A DNA stretch of 64,000 nucleotides from Flaviflexus massiliensis (lineage in GTDB: Bacteria; Actinomycetota; Actinomycetes; Actinomycetales; Actinomycetaceae): positions 186,001 through 250,000 of the forward strand of contig NZ_LN831057.1 in assembly GCF_001375495.1 (NCBI RefSeq). The letters are read 5' to 3'. The translations under genes and the position numbers were made by a program. Of the stretch, positions 1 to 8,299 are shown one piece after another. A model generated the notes under the pieces. It was not told the DNA's origin and ran no database searches. It was given only the letters and a program-made list of their open reading frames with translations. Each line of letters begins with the position of its first letter. Position 1 is the stretch's first letter.

Positions 1-1
1 C

Positions 2-1408
2 CTGGGACGGTACCTGGTGGAGAAGGCCGATCAGGTGATTTTGACCGGCTCAATCGATACTGCCCGAATGTTCCGTTCCTGGCGGAGCGACATGCGGATC
101 TTTGCGGAAACGTCTGGCAAGAACGCCATTGTCGTCACCCCTCACGCCGATATTGACCTGGCGGTCCGTGACATCGTTGCCTCCGCCTTTGGGCATGCCG
201 GCCAGAAGTGCTCCGCAGCCTCCCTTGTGATCCTCGTGGGTTCCATGGGTTATTCGGAAAGGTTCCGCAACCAGCTCGTGGACGCGGTGCGTTCCCTGCA
301 CATTGCTCACCCGAGCGACCTGAGGACGGAAATGGGGCCGCTGACCGAGACCGCCTCGGGCAAGCTCCTGCGCGGACTAACTCAGCTGGAACCGGGCCAA
401 TCCTGGGTGCTGGAACCAAAGCAGCTGGATGAGAAACTTTGGACCCCCGGCATCCGCGCCGGCGTTGCGCCTGGATCAGAGTTCCACTTGACTGAATACT
501 TTGGTCCGATCCTGGGAATCATGAGAGCCGATTCCCTCGAGGAAGCAGTCGAGTGGCAGAATGCTGTGGAGTTTGGTCTCACCGCGGGCCTATATTCCCT
601 CGACTCCGCCGAGATCGCCTACTGGCTCGATCATGTTCATGCTGGCAACGTCTACGTCAACCGCACCATCACCGGTGCGATAGTGCGTCGTCAGCCCTTC
701 GGTGGGTGGAAGCGATCCTCGGTGGGAACCGGTACGAAGGCCGGTGGCCCCAACTACCTGTACTCACTCGGCCACGTCGAACCGGACTTCACACAGAACG
801 CTGCCGGCAACCTGACCGACACGGTCCTGCGTATCGCGTCCCGTGCCGCCAAACTCGTTGACGACACCACGCGCACGCAGGAAATCCTGCTGGGCATGGA
901 CAGGGCTCTTGCCTCAGAGTTCAGGGTGGAGCACGATCCGTCAGCACTCGGGGTGGAGATCAACGTCCTCCGTTACGTTGGCTTCCCCCGCGTCATCATC
1001 CGCGGCGGTGAGGATGCCCCATTCGGAGATGTCATCGCGAGCGCCGCAGGTGCCGCCACCCTGGGGGCCGGGGTCGAGGTGTCTGTTACTTCATCACTGC
1101 CGACTGCAGTGTCTGAGTTCTTTGCTGAGCACGGGATTGTTGTCACGATTGAGACAGAGGAAGCCTGGCACGAGCGAGCAGCCGCACTATCGGATGATGC
1201 TGATGGTGTGCGGATCCGGGTGCTGGGTGAAGACTCGAAGGCGCTCGCCGAAGCGATTGGCGGATCCGTCGATGTTGGCATCTACTCCGATCCCATCACT
1301 CCCGCGGGCCGCGTCGAACTCCTGCCCTATGTTCAAGAGCAGGCAATTTCGGCAACAAACCACCGGTTCGGTAACCACACAACGCTGCTGGAGGGCGTGC
1401 TGATCTAG
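2..1408 (+). CDS. putA: Bifunctional proline dehydrogenase / glutamate-semialdehyde dehydrogenase, C-terminal part
   Basis: The 3' part of a PutA-type enzyme; the reading frame is open to the left edge, so the true start lies outside the window. The visible part begins inside the aldehyde dehydrogenase domain, which oxidises glutamate-5-semialdehyde (from proline) to glutamate with NAD+. Sequence signs are the ETSGKN stretch with the general-base Glu and the GQKCSA stretch with the catalytic Cys (codon at 209-211), followed by EYFGP and the FGGWKRSS motif near 700. About 200 residues follow the dehydrogenase core, as is usual in actinobacterial PutA. The proline dehydrogenase half cannot be seen, so the bifunctional call is inferred from the family. 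A GTG at 17 is only an internal codon. Confidence 0.88.
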   Translation: MGRYLVEKADQVILTGSIDTARMFRSWRSDMRIFAETSGKNAIVVTPHADIDLAVRDIVASAFGHAGQKCSAASLVILVGSMGYSERFRNQLVDAVRSLHIAHPSDLRTEMGPLTETASGKLLRGLTQLEPGQSWVLEPKQLDEKLWTPGIRAGVAPGSEFHLTEYFGPILGIMRADSLEEAVEWQNAVEFGLTAGLYSLDSAEIAYWLDHVHAGNVYVNRTITGAIVRRQPFGGWKRSSVGTGTKAGGPNYLYSLGHVEPDFTQNAAGNLTDTVLRIASRAAKLVDDTTRTQEILLGMDRALASEFRVEHDPSALGVEINVLRYVGFPRVIIRGGEDAPFGDVIASAAGAATLGAGVEVSVTSSLPTAVSEFFAEHGIVVTIETEEAWHERAAALSDDADGVRIRVLGEDSKALAEAIGGSVDVGIYSDPITPAGRVELLPYVQEQAISATNHRFGNHTTLLEGVLI

Positions 1409-1490
1409 AAAGATTCGGAAACCGAATCCGGGCTTGGTTATTGACTGTGTCCGGTCAGCGCTCTAAATGCGGTAATGAGATAGCGGAAAA

Positions 1491-1534
1491 GGGGCTGGTG
1501 GACCGAGATGAACTCTCGGCCACCAGCCCCTTCC
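1491..1534. terminator. Bidirectional terminator between putA and the convergent membrane-protein genes
   Basis: An inverted repeat pairs 1491-1501 with 1520-1530 (GGGGCTGGTGG / CCACCAGCCCC). An inner CCGAGA/TCTCGG extends the stem after one bulged A. Read on the minus strand the stem is followed by TTTT (from 1487-1490), which suits termination of the minus-strand genes. A smaller 7-bp hairpin directly after putA (1412-1428, GATTCGG/CCGAATC) may help on the plus strand. Confidence 0.75.
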
Positions 1535-1655
1535 CGTCCTCACCCTTATGGCCTTAACTTTCACCGCCTCAATCCCTTTTACATGTTCGGGGCTGAGCCG
1601 CAGAGAAAGGCCCGGTAATTCGAGTGCTGAAGTGCAGTGTCTGCCGAATATTTGG

Positions 1656-2195
1656 TTAGGAAATATCGGCTTGTGACGTCACCCTGATCGTGGGCGCGGT
1701 GACATCGACGATGATGATGGGCTCGCCGCTCCCGGGGCCGACGTACACGTTCTTCTTTCCGTCCTTGCGTACCCAGGTCATATCCATATTCGGCCCAATA
1801 TCAACATTGCTGGCATCGGTACGGATCTCAATACCTGGGGAGTTGACGATGATCGTGGCGACACCCGTGGTGGAGACGGGGATCGTGATCGGGGAACTCG
1901 GATCGAGCCAGCGCAGGTCCGCCACAACATCCTGCTGCCGTGATCTCACGCCGCTGACGGCGAGCTGTTCCGTGACGGGGGAGAAGCGGAGTGCCTCGGC
2001 TTTCTTTGAGCCACGAGGCAGGAGAGCGATGATGACAAGGAGGAGAGCGAGAGCGACGAGGGTGGCGATCAAGACCCCGGTGAGGCTGATGTCAGCGACA
2101 AAGTTCCAGCCGAGGGAGACCGCGAGGATCCACAGGGATTGGAGAACAACAAGGATTCCGATGATGATCGTGCCGAGCACGGGCTGCTTCGTCAT
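1656..2195 (-). CDS. Small two-TM membrane protein of the PspC module
   Basis: A 179-residue protein not recognised by name. Residues 1-60 form two hydrophobic helices with a short loop, followed by a basic RGSKKAE stretch and a soluble, beta-rich tail of about 115 residues (alternating hydrophobic pattern, GPGSG turn), probably extracytoplasmic. The tail resembles the cell-wall stress 'toastrack'/DUF2154-like domains found with PspC proteins, but that is inference from pattern and context. Its ATG overlaps the stop of the preceding PspC gene (ATGA at 2192-2195), so the two are almost surely co-translated. No enzymatic motif is visible. Confidence 0.7.
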   Translation of the reverse strand: MTKQPVLGTIIIGILVVLQSLWILAVSLGWNFVADISLTGVLIATLVALALLLVIIALLPRGSKKAEALRFSPVTEQLAVSGVRSRQQDVVADLRWLDPSSPITIPVSTTGVATIIVNSPGIEIRTDASNVDIGPNMDMTWVRKDGKKNVYVGPGSGEPIIIVDVTAPTIRVTSQADIS

Positions 2196-3604
2196 TTTGA
2201 CCTCTCAATGGTGAGTGTGGACATGAGGATGTCCGCGTTAATAACAATGTCGGCATCTGCCACCGAGTCGATGTCTCCGATATAGAAGACCTGTTCACCC
2301 GACAGGCTGTTGTTGGAGATGTTGCCCGTCCCATTGGGGGGAATGTCAGCCATAGCAAAGTCGGTGATGATCGCGATCTTCTGATCGTCACTAACGGTCA
2401 GCGTCAGTTCACCCATGCGCCCCACCACATCAAACGAGCCTTCCTCAAGGTCGGTGATGTCAATATCCATGGTGCCCATGACAAACGAGAAGTCGCCTTC
2501 GACCTGGGCCTGGCTTGTTGGGGCCCATGATCCTTCACCCATGAACACGTGGTGTTCGTTGTGCGGGAAGGTCGCCACCAAACCAATCGGGATGGTGAGG
2601 ACAGCTGACATGATCGCAAGCAACGAGATCCCACCACCCCTGCGGCCCGTGGCTCCGTAAGCGATAACAACGAGGCCAAGGACGAGCGTGACAATGGCAA
2701 AACCGGTGAGTAGGAGGTTCGTGTTCGACAGGGAGGTCATGCCGCGGTCAATAAGGAAGGTGAGGCCAGCACCCGCGAGGAGCATAAAAGCTAGAGCGAG
2801 GAGCACCGCCCTGCCGCTCGCGGCCGGCCTGTCCTCGGTCCCAATGTCGGAGTACAGGGCACTCCGATCTGGGGCGTGGCCTGTCTGCTGAGCTGTGGGC
2901 TGAGCCTGTAGGGGAGAAGATGGCTTCTGGTCTGCTCCGGCAGATTGAGTTCCTGCTGCTCCGCCATCGGCAGCACCGTATCGGTCGGTCGGATCAGGGG
3001 CCCCCTGCCAGGCGGAGTTGCTCGGGTTTGCACCGTTTTCTTTCATGCCGAACCAGGAATCTTGGCCCTGCGTGGAGAAGGCGGGGGAACCTGACATTGA
3101 TTCTGAGTATCCCTGCTCGTGGGTTGTCTGCCAGGTGAAGGGATCGGTATTACCGTGGTTTCTCTGTGGGGAATGCTGCTGGTTTGCTCGCTTGCCGGAA
3201 TTGGTGAGATAGATGACGAGCCAGACGATGAAACCGATCGTGATGATCGTGGCGACAATCGAACCAATTGAGATGAATGCCCACCCGTGACCGAAGACTC
3301 TTCCGCCCGAAAGGGCGAGGAGCATGAGGAGCACGCCGAGGACCAGGCTCGGTGACAGTTTTCCGTAAAAGGGCTCCTGAGCGTGAATACGGCCCTCGTG
3401 GTCGGGGAGAAGCATCCAACCCAGGGTGTAGAGGGCGATGCCGATGCCGCCAAAGAAGGCAAGCACGATGAATGCGGCACGAATGAGGAGCGGGTCAACA
3501 TTCCAGTGCTTGGCAAGTGCCGTGCTGACACCCGCCATCGGAGCATCATCGGGGCGCGTAATCTCGAACCGCCGAATCGAATCAAAAAAACTATCACCAG
3601 TCAT
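2192..3604 (-). CDS. PspC-domain membrane protein with C-terminal stress-sensor-like domain
   Basis: 470 residues from the ATG at 3604. Residues about 10-70 match the PspC domain (FEITRPDDAPMAGVSTALAK, then a hydrophobic helix). Another helix follows, then a Gly/Ser/Gln/Pro-rich linker of about 120 residues with QGDSWFG-type low complexity, three further membrane helices, and a beta-rich C-terminal domain (about 90 residues) resembling the LiaF/DUF2154 'toastrack' fold. PspC proteins sense or react to envelope stress. The gene diverges from a PspC-histidine kinase and its regulator, so it is probably their target or input partner (inference). A GTG at 3634 is possible, but CAGAAT lies exactly 6 nt before the ATG at 3604, which fits a leaderless start there. 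Confidence 0.8.
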   Translation of the reverse strand: MTGDSFFDSIRRFEITRPDDAPMAGVSTALAKHWNVDPLLIRAAFIVLAFFGGIGIALYTLGWMLLPDHEGRIHAQEPFYGKLSPSLVLGVLLMLLALSGGRVFGHGWAFISIGSIVATIITIGFIVWLVIYLTNSGKRANQQHSPQRNHGNTDPFTWQTTHEQGYSESMSGSPAFSTQGQDSWFGMKENGANPSNSAWQGAPDPTDRYGAADGGAAGTQSAGADQKPSSPLQAQPTAQQTGHAPDRSALYSDIGTEDRPAASGRAVLLALAFMLLAGAGLTFLIDRGMTSLSNTNLLLTGFAIVTLVLGLVVIAYGATGRRGGGISLLAIMSAVLTIPIGLVATFPHNEHHVFMGEGSWAPTSQAQVEGDFSFVMGTMDIDITDLEEGSFDVVGRMGELTLTVSDDQKIAIITDFAMADIPPNGTGNISNNSLSGEQVFYIGDIDSVADADIVINADILMSTLTIERSK

Positions 3605-3717
3605 GCTTCCATTCTGACCAGGACCGGTTCCCACCGATATTGGGGCTTCCCCTGATTCATCCCTGAGATATGCAGGGGAGGGGGCTATCAGGGTCCGGGT
3701 CGTGGGAAGATTTAGCC

Positions 3718-4857
3718 ATGGAACGATATCCGTTACGAAGGCCCGAGTCGGGACGGCTCATCTTCGGCACCTGCCAGGCAATAGCCGACCACCTGGCCGT
3801 CAACGTGTGGATCGTTCGTGCCATTTTCTGCGTGCTCGCCTTCGTGCAGTTCGCTGGAATCTTTGCGTACCTGTTCCTCGCGTTCACCATCCCGAGCTCG
3901 ACGGAGGTTCCGGATCGAGTAGAAAAGCGCTTTGTTCCTAGTCTCCGTACCCGGCTTCTGGTTCTTGCCGGGCTGATCCTTGTGGCCGCGATCGTCCTGT
4001 GGGCCAGCAACCAGGTTTTCAACATCAACCTGGGACTCATCGTGTCCATCACCCTGATCGTCATCGGTGCGGGACTGGCGTGGACAACGAGTGGCGGGAG
4101 CATCAAAGTCCAGCTGATCCGTATCATCTCCGGCATCGTCCTCCTCGTTATTGGGGTCCTCATCTTCGCGGTCCGGGACGAAGACTTCAGCACGATAACC
4201 CTGTCCGTCATCATCGGCCTATCCGTGCTCGTCCTTGCCCTCGGTGGGCTCTGGCCCGCGGCAACTCGGATGATGAGAGAGCTTGATCAGGCCAGGCGCG
4301 AGACAGCGTCCGAATCAGCACGCGCCGATATTGCTGCTCACCTGCACGACTCCGTCCTCCAAACCCTCACCCTCATCCGCAACTCTTCCCACAACCCCGC
4401 TACCGTGACCCGACTTGCCCGTGTCCAGGAACGCCAACTCCGCTCCTGGCTCTACGAGGGAGAAAAAGAATCCTCCACCATCTCCCAGTCCCTGAAAGCC
4501 ATGGTGGGAGAAGTTGAAGACCTCTACGGAACCGAAGTGGACTACGTGGCGGTGGGCGATGGGGAGGCGGATGAACACAGCGCAGCACTTCTCGCAGCCG
4601 GGCGGGAAGCGCTCGTCAATGCCGTCCGACACGGGACTGCCCCCGTCACGTTCTACGCCGAATTCAGCAAGGACAGCACCGATCTGTTCATCAGAGACCA
4701 CGGAAACGGATTCGATATCGACCAGATCCCAGACGACCGTCAGGGAGTTAAAGGATCAATTCTTGGGCGAACTGAACGCCACGGTGGAACTGCCACAATA
4801 AGAAGACGGGACCCCGGAACCGAGGTCCACATCCATTTACCACGAGGTGTCTCATGA
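3718..4857 (+). CDS. PspC-fused sensor histidine kinase
   Basis: 379 residues. The N-terminus (residues 5-65) is a PspC domain (RLIFGTCQAIADHLAVN plus helix). Four further hydrophobic segments follow (about 80-180), then a HisKA_3 dimerisation helix with the sequence AAHLHDSVLQTL (His210 likely phosphorylated), and a short HATPase with the N-box REALVNAVRHG and a DHGNGFD G-box. It is a NarL-type membrane kinase that would phosphorylate the regulator encoded by the next gene; the stop overlaps that gene's ATG (ATGA, 4854-4857). The start at 3718 follows GGGAAG; an upstream ATG at 3670 has no ribosome site and adds a non-conserved stretch. It diverges from the PspC membrane genes, which points to an envelope-stress signalling unit. 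The stimulus is unknown. Confidence 0.9.
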   Translation: MERYPLRRPESGRLIFGTCQAIADHLAVNVWIVRAIFCVLAFVQFAGIFAYLFLAFTIPSSTEVPDRVEKRFVPSLRTRLLVLAGLILVAAIVLWASNQVFNINLGLIVSITLIVIGAGLAWTTSGGSIKVQLIRIISGIVLLVIGVLIFAVRDEDFSTITLSVIIGLSVLVLALGGLWPAATRMMRELDQARRETASESARADIAAHLHDSVLQTLTLIRNSSHNPATVTRLARVQERQLRSWLYEGEKESSTISQSLKAMVGEVEDLYGTEVDYVAVGDGEADEHSAALLAAGREALVNAVRHGTAPVTFYAEFSKDSTDLFIRDHGNGFDIDQIPDDRQGVKGSILGRTERHGGTATIRRRDPGTEVHIHLPRGVS

Positions 4858-5507
4858 TTCGCGTTGTCATCGTCGACGATCACCCACTCGCCAGGGCAGG
4901 CATGGTGGGGGAGCTAAGCAGAGTCGGAGGCTTCGAGATCGTTGGGGAAGCCCACGATGTTGACTCCGCCATCACCACCATCCGCAACACACTCCCCGAC
5001 GTTGTCCTTCTCGATGTGCACATGCCGGGAGGAAGCGGAGGGGGAGGAGCCGAAGTTGTACGCGACTGCACTGATCTCTATCCCACCACCAAGTTCCTCG
5101 CCATCTCCGTTTCTGATGCGGCAAGGGATGTTGTGGCGGTTGTCAGGGCGGGCGCTCGCGGATACGTCACGAAAGACGTGACGGGAGAAAAGCTGGGGGA
5201 TGCGATCCGCAGAGTCCACGAGGGTGATGCTGCCTTCTCGGCTCGGCTCGCTGGTTTCGTCCTCGATGCCTTCGGTTCAGGGGCAGGAGATGTTGCGGTT
5301 CAGGATGATGAACTTGATCGCCTCACGGGACGCGAACAGGAAGTCATGCGGCTTATTGCCAGGGGGATGGCATACAAGGAAGTCGCAAGCGACCTGTACA
5401 TCTCCATCAAAACCGTCGAAACCCACGTCTCGGCAGTCCTTCGCAAACTCCAGCTTTCCAATAGGCACGAGCTTGCCAGGTGGGCCGCTGCTCGCAGGAT
5501 CGTGTGA
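4854..5507 (+). CDS. LuxR/NarL-family response regulator
   Basis: 217 residues. The receiver domain has DDH at 8-10, phospho-acceptor Asp54 in LLDVHMPGG, and Lys107 in GYVTKDV. The C-terminal helix-turn-helix reads LTGREQEVMRLIARGMAYKE and continues through a SIKTVETHVSAVLRKL recognition helix. It should bind DNA after phosphorylation by the PspC kinase directly upstream (4-nt overlap). A glycine run (PGGSGGGGAE, residues 58-67) after the phosphorylation site is slightly longer than usual. Likely targets are the divergent PspC/membrane genes and other envelope genes (inference). Confidence 0.92.
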   Translation: MIRVVIVDDHPLARAGMVGELSRVGGFEIVGEAHDVDSAITTIRNTLPDVVLLDVHMPGGSGGGGAEVVRDCTDLYPTTKFLAISVSDAARDVVAVVRAGARGYVTKDVTGEKLGDAIRRVHEGDAAFSARLAGFVLDAFGSGAGDVAVQDDELDRLTGREQEVMRLIARGMAYKEVASDLYISIKTVETHVSAVLRKLQLSNRHELARWAAARRIV

Positions 5508-5562
5508 GAACACGATCGTGACGTTGAAGAGTGTCGCAAAGCTGGTTTTGGAATTTGTGAGA

Positions 5563-5604
5563 TGTGGGTGGGCCTCCTGACCATTGTCAGGAGGCCCACC
5601 CACA
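5563..5604. terminator. Perfect hairpin between convergent regulator and pfkA genes
   Basis: TGTGGGTGGGCCTCCTGA (5563-5580) pairs perfectly with 5587-5604, leaving a six-base loop that can close by one more C-G pair. It lies between two convergent genes and probably terminates both. There is no clear T-run on either side. A second small hairpin (ATCGTGT/ACACGAT) overlaps the regulator stop codon at about 5500-5515. Confidence 0.65.
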
Positions 5605-5652
5605 TGCCGGACTGAAGTATCCGAGCGCTCTCAGCTGTTCAGCCTGGTTAGT

Positions 5653-7905
5653 TTAGTTAGCTTCGGGTGAGACCAGGATTGACAGAGGTTTCGCCTTTCC
5701 CCCGAAATAGGGGTCGGACACCATATATGTGACGTCCTTGAGGCCCAGCCACCACTGGTTGCTGGGGAGCCTCGTTTCTGGATCCCAATACTCCTCCATG
5801 TGGCTGAGGGGATGGATCGAAATCTCTCCTTCTTCCATGCCAACGAACGTGCAACTGTCCTTACCTGCTGCTAGGTATTTATCGAGTGCTGCCATGGCCC
5901 GGTTCACGAGGCGAACCGCAAGCAGCCGGTCGAATGGCGTGGGATTCCCGCCCTGCTGCATGTGGCCAATAATGGATTGGCGAACATCGAACAGGCCGCC
6001 GCCTTCTTCTTCAAAGACTCGCGTGAGGAAGTCGGTTGTGTACTGCTCGGAGGCGTACTCGTTGCGGACAACAAGGTAGAGGCTACGACCACGCTCGAAA
6101 GCGTTAATCATCTTTTCCGTGTCTTCGGAAAGCTGAGCGAGGGTGATCCCTGTTTCGGCGAGATAGACCTGCTCGGCACCGGAAGCGATCGCGCTCATGA
6201 GGGCCAGGTATCCCGAGTTGCGTCCCATCGTTTCCGTAACAAAGCAACGGCGGGACGCGGACGCGGACTGCTTGATCTGATTGAGGGCGGTGACGTTTGT
6301 GTTGAGGGCCGTGTCGGTGCCGATCGAGAGTTCGTTGGCCGGCAGGTTGTTGTCGATGGAGGCGGGGACGCAGATGATGGGGATGCGGAAGGCGGAGAAG
6401 CGCTGGCGCTCTTCCTTCATCTTGATCGCAGCCTCGTAACCGTTGAGCCCGCCGATCATCATGATTGCGGAAATACCGTGGTCTTCGATGGTGCGACCCA
6501 TGTCGTAGAACTCGTCGATGGAGGGAATGCGGCGGCGAGTTCCAAGTACGGCTCCGCCCATACCCGACCAGGAATCCACCTCGGACCACGACAGCGGCAT
6601 GATGTCGCCGTTCACCAGGCCGGGTAGGCCGCCCTTGATGCCCACCATTTCATATCCGCGGTCAATACCCATGCGCACCGCGGCGCGCACCGCGGAGTTC
6701 ATGCCGGGGGCGAGGCCACCAACGTGAACGACGGCGATCTTGCCCTTCGGAGTGGTGACGGTGCTGGTGGGGATGGCGGAGGCCATGGTGTCGAAAACCT
6801 GAAGCATCTCACCGTAGGAACCCCCTCGGGAAGCGACAGCTGCCTCGTAGTTCGCCTCGGATGTGTATTTCTTGACCGCCCGCGTTTGTTCCACTGCTTT
6901 CATGAGGGGAAGCTTGACGATTCTGTTGCGGCGGGTGCCGACAATGAATGGATCACCGCCGGTGGTCAGCAGTTCAAGAGCCGCAGTGTAGCCGAGCAGC
7001 GTGGGCATCCACCTGTCGTAGGCGGAGGGGGAACCGCCGCGCTGAACGTGGCCAAGCAGCGTGACGCGGGCGCCTTCGCCGAGTCCTTCTTCGATGACGT
7101 TCTTGACTCGCTCGGAAGTAATGGGGGCACCGTTTCGGTCGGTGGCTCCCTCGGCGAGAATAATGATGGAGTCGCGGCGTCCCGCCTCCCGGCCCTGCTT
7201 AAGTGCTTCGCACATGTCGTGTTCCCAGCCGTCAGCCGGCGGCTGCTCGGGAACAAACACATAGTCACAGCCACCGGCAATTGCGCTCATGAGCGCGAGA
7301 TAGCCGCAGTGACGGCCCATGACTTCAATGACGAAGGAACGACGGTGCGATTCAGCGGTCGAGGAGATCGCGTCAATGGCATCGATAATGCGGTGGAGAG
7401 CCGAGTCTGCTCCGACGGTCATGTCGGTCCCCACCAGGTCGTTGTCGATGGAACCGACGACACCGGCAATGTAGAGGCGCGGGTGAGTATCCGCCAGCTC
7501 CTGATCGATCTCTCCCCGGTCAACGAGTTCTTGAGCGAGGGAGGGCCACTCGGTCGCCAACTCATTCGTGCCCGTCAGGGTGCCGTCACCGCCGATCGAG
7601 ATGAGACGGTCGATGCCTCGGGTGATGAGGTTCTTGACCACGGCCCTCATACCTTCGCGCTCGCGGAACTTATCGGAGCGCGCGGTGCCGATAATGGTGC
7701 CACCGCGATGCAGGATGTCGGAAACGTCGGACCAGGTCATCTCCTCAATGAGATCCCCGCCTTCAACAGCGCCCCGCCAGCCTTCTCGGATGGCGTACGG
7801 CTTCGCCCCCTCGTGAAGTGCGGTGCGGACAACTGAACGGACAATGGCATTCATGCCCTGGGCATCGCCGCCCGAGGTCAAAACAGCAATCTTCACTCGT
7901 TCCAT
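5653..7905 (-). CDS. pfkA: Tandem-domain (eukaryote-type) ATP-dependent 6-phosphofructokinase
   Basis: 750 residues, twice the usual bacterial length, made of two phosphofructokinase domains. The first has MKIAV-like LTSGGDAQGMN, ISIGGDGTLTG, GSIDNDLVGTD (catalytic Asp in SID), EVMGRHCGYLA and GHVQRGG. The second repeats the layout with LAPGMNSAVRAA, MMIGGLNGYEA, ASIDNNLPANE, ETMGRNSGYLA and GHMQQGG, and ends in a SNQWWLGLKDV tail. This is the arrangement of animal and yeast PFK-1, where the second half became regulatory. Here the second half keeps the Asp of SID, which animal enzymes have lost, but has lost the GGDGT motif and the second Asp of DND. The role is fructose 6-phosphate to fructose 1,6-bisphosphate in glycolysis. 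The start at 7905 is preceded by GACAAT six bases upstream (leaderless-type); an in-frame GTG at 7896 is an alternative. A few bacterial members of this clade are, to my knowledge, known in actinobacteria. Confidence 0.93.
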   Translation of the reverse strand: MERVKIAVLTSGGDAQGMNAIVRSVVRTALHEGAKPYAIREGWRGAVEGGDLIEEMTWSDVSDILHRGGTIIGTARSDKFREREGMRAVVKNLITRGIDRLISIGGDGTLTGTNELATEWPSLAQELVDRGEIDQELADTHPRLYIAGVVGSIDNDLVGTDMTVGADSALHRIIDAIDAISSTAESHRRSFVIEVMGRHCGYLALMSAIAGGCDYVFVPEQPPADGWEHDMCEALKQGREAGRRDSIIILAEGATDRNGAPITSERVKNVIEEGLGEGARVTLLGHVQRGGSPSAYDRWMPTLLGYTAALELLTTGGDPFIVGTRRNRIVKLPLMKAVEQTRAVKKYTSEANYEAAVASRGGSYGEMLQVFDTMASAIPTSTVTTPKGKIAVVHVGGLAPGMNSAVRAAVRMGIDRGYEMVGIKGGLPGLVNGDIMPLSWSEVDSWSGMGGAVLGTRRRIPSIDEFYDMGRTIEDHGISAIMMIGGLNGYEAAIKMKEERQRFSAFRIPIICVPASIDNNLPANELSIGTDTALNTNVTALNQIKQSASASRRCFVTETMGRNSGYLALMSAIASGAEQVYLAETGITLAQLSEDTEKMINAFERGRSLYLVVRNEYASEQYTTDFLTRVFEEEGGGLFDVRQSIIGHMQQGGNPTPFDRLLAVRLVNRAMAALDKYLAAGKDSCTFVGMEEGEISIHPLSHMEEYWDPETRLPSNQWWLGLKDVTYMVSDPYFGGKAKPLSILVSPEAN

Positions 7906-8299
7906 ACCTCTATTGTCACCCACGGAAGAGCGAAAGTGGGTCCCTTACTGAAACAAGAAATGGCAATGAATGCATGCTCGGGAGGCGCCGGGGAGCTACG
8001 TCGTGGCTATGCCAAGCTGTCCTTGTGCCGTGACCAGGTTGTGCATAAGTAGCGCTGACCTGTTTCTTTGTTGCCGTCTTGTGCACGTCGAATGTGCCGC
8101 ACATGTCTGACTTGAAACGGGCCGCAACGGTACCTGCGTGGGGGAGTTGCGGGGTCGTGTGAGAGCCTGCCAGCGTTGCGGGAATCTCGCATGCGCGGGG
8201 AAGAAATACATGGAAATGCGCCGGTCGTTGGCGGTGGACCAGTCCCCAAAGTCGGGTTGGGAGGCCCGGCAGGGCAGAAAGTAGTCCATAATTTACGCC
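7906..8299. other. Intergenic region between divergent pfkA and a membrane-protein gene
   Basis: About 390 bases between divergent genes. It must hold both promoters: the pfkA -10-like GACAAT (minus strand, 7912-7917) and CATAAT (8287-8292). A minus-strand open frame across 7916-8524 encodes no recognisable protein, runs into the opposite gene and is discounted. I see no other structured element. Confidence 0.6.
8287..8292 (+). promoter_or_regulatory. -10 element, leaderless-type, for the 553-residue membrane protein
   Basis: CATAAT ends 7 bases before the ATG at 8300. No Shine-Dalgarno sequence lies between them, so transcription probably starts at or next to the start codon. No convincing -35 is visible. 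Confidence 0.5.

Noticed and set aside
6724-7836. 370-residue plus-strand open frame opposite pfkA
   Set aside because: Antisense to conserved phosphofructokinase sequence, no motifs.
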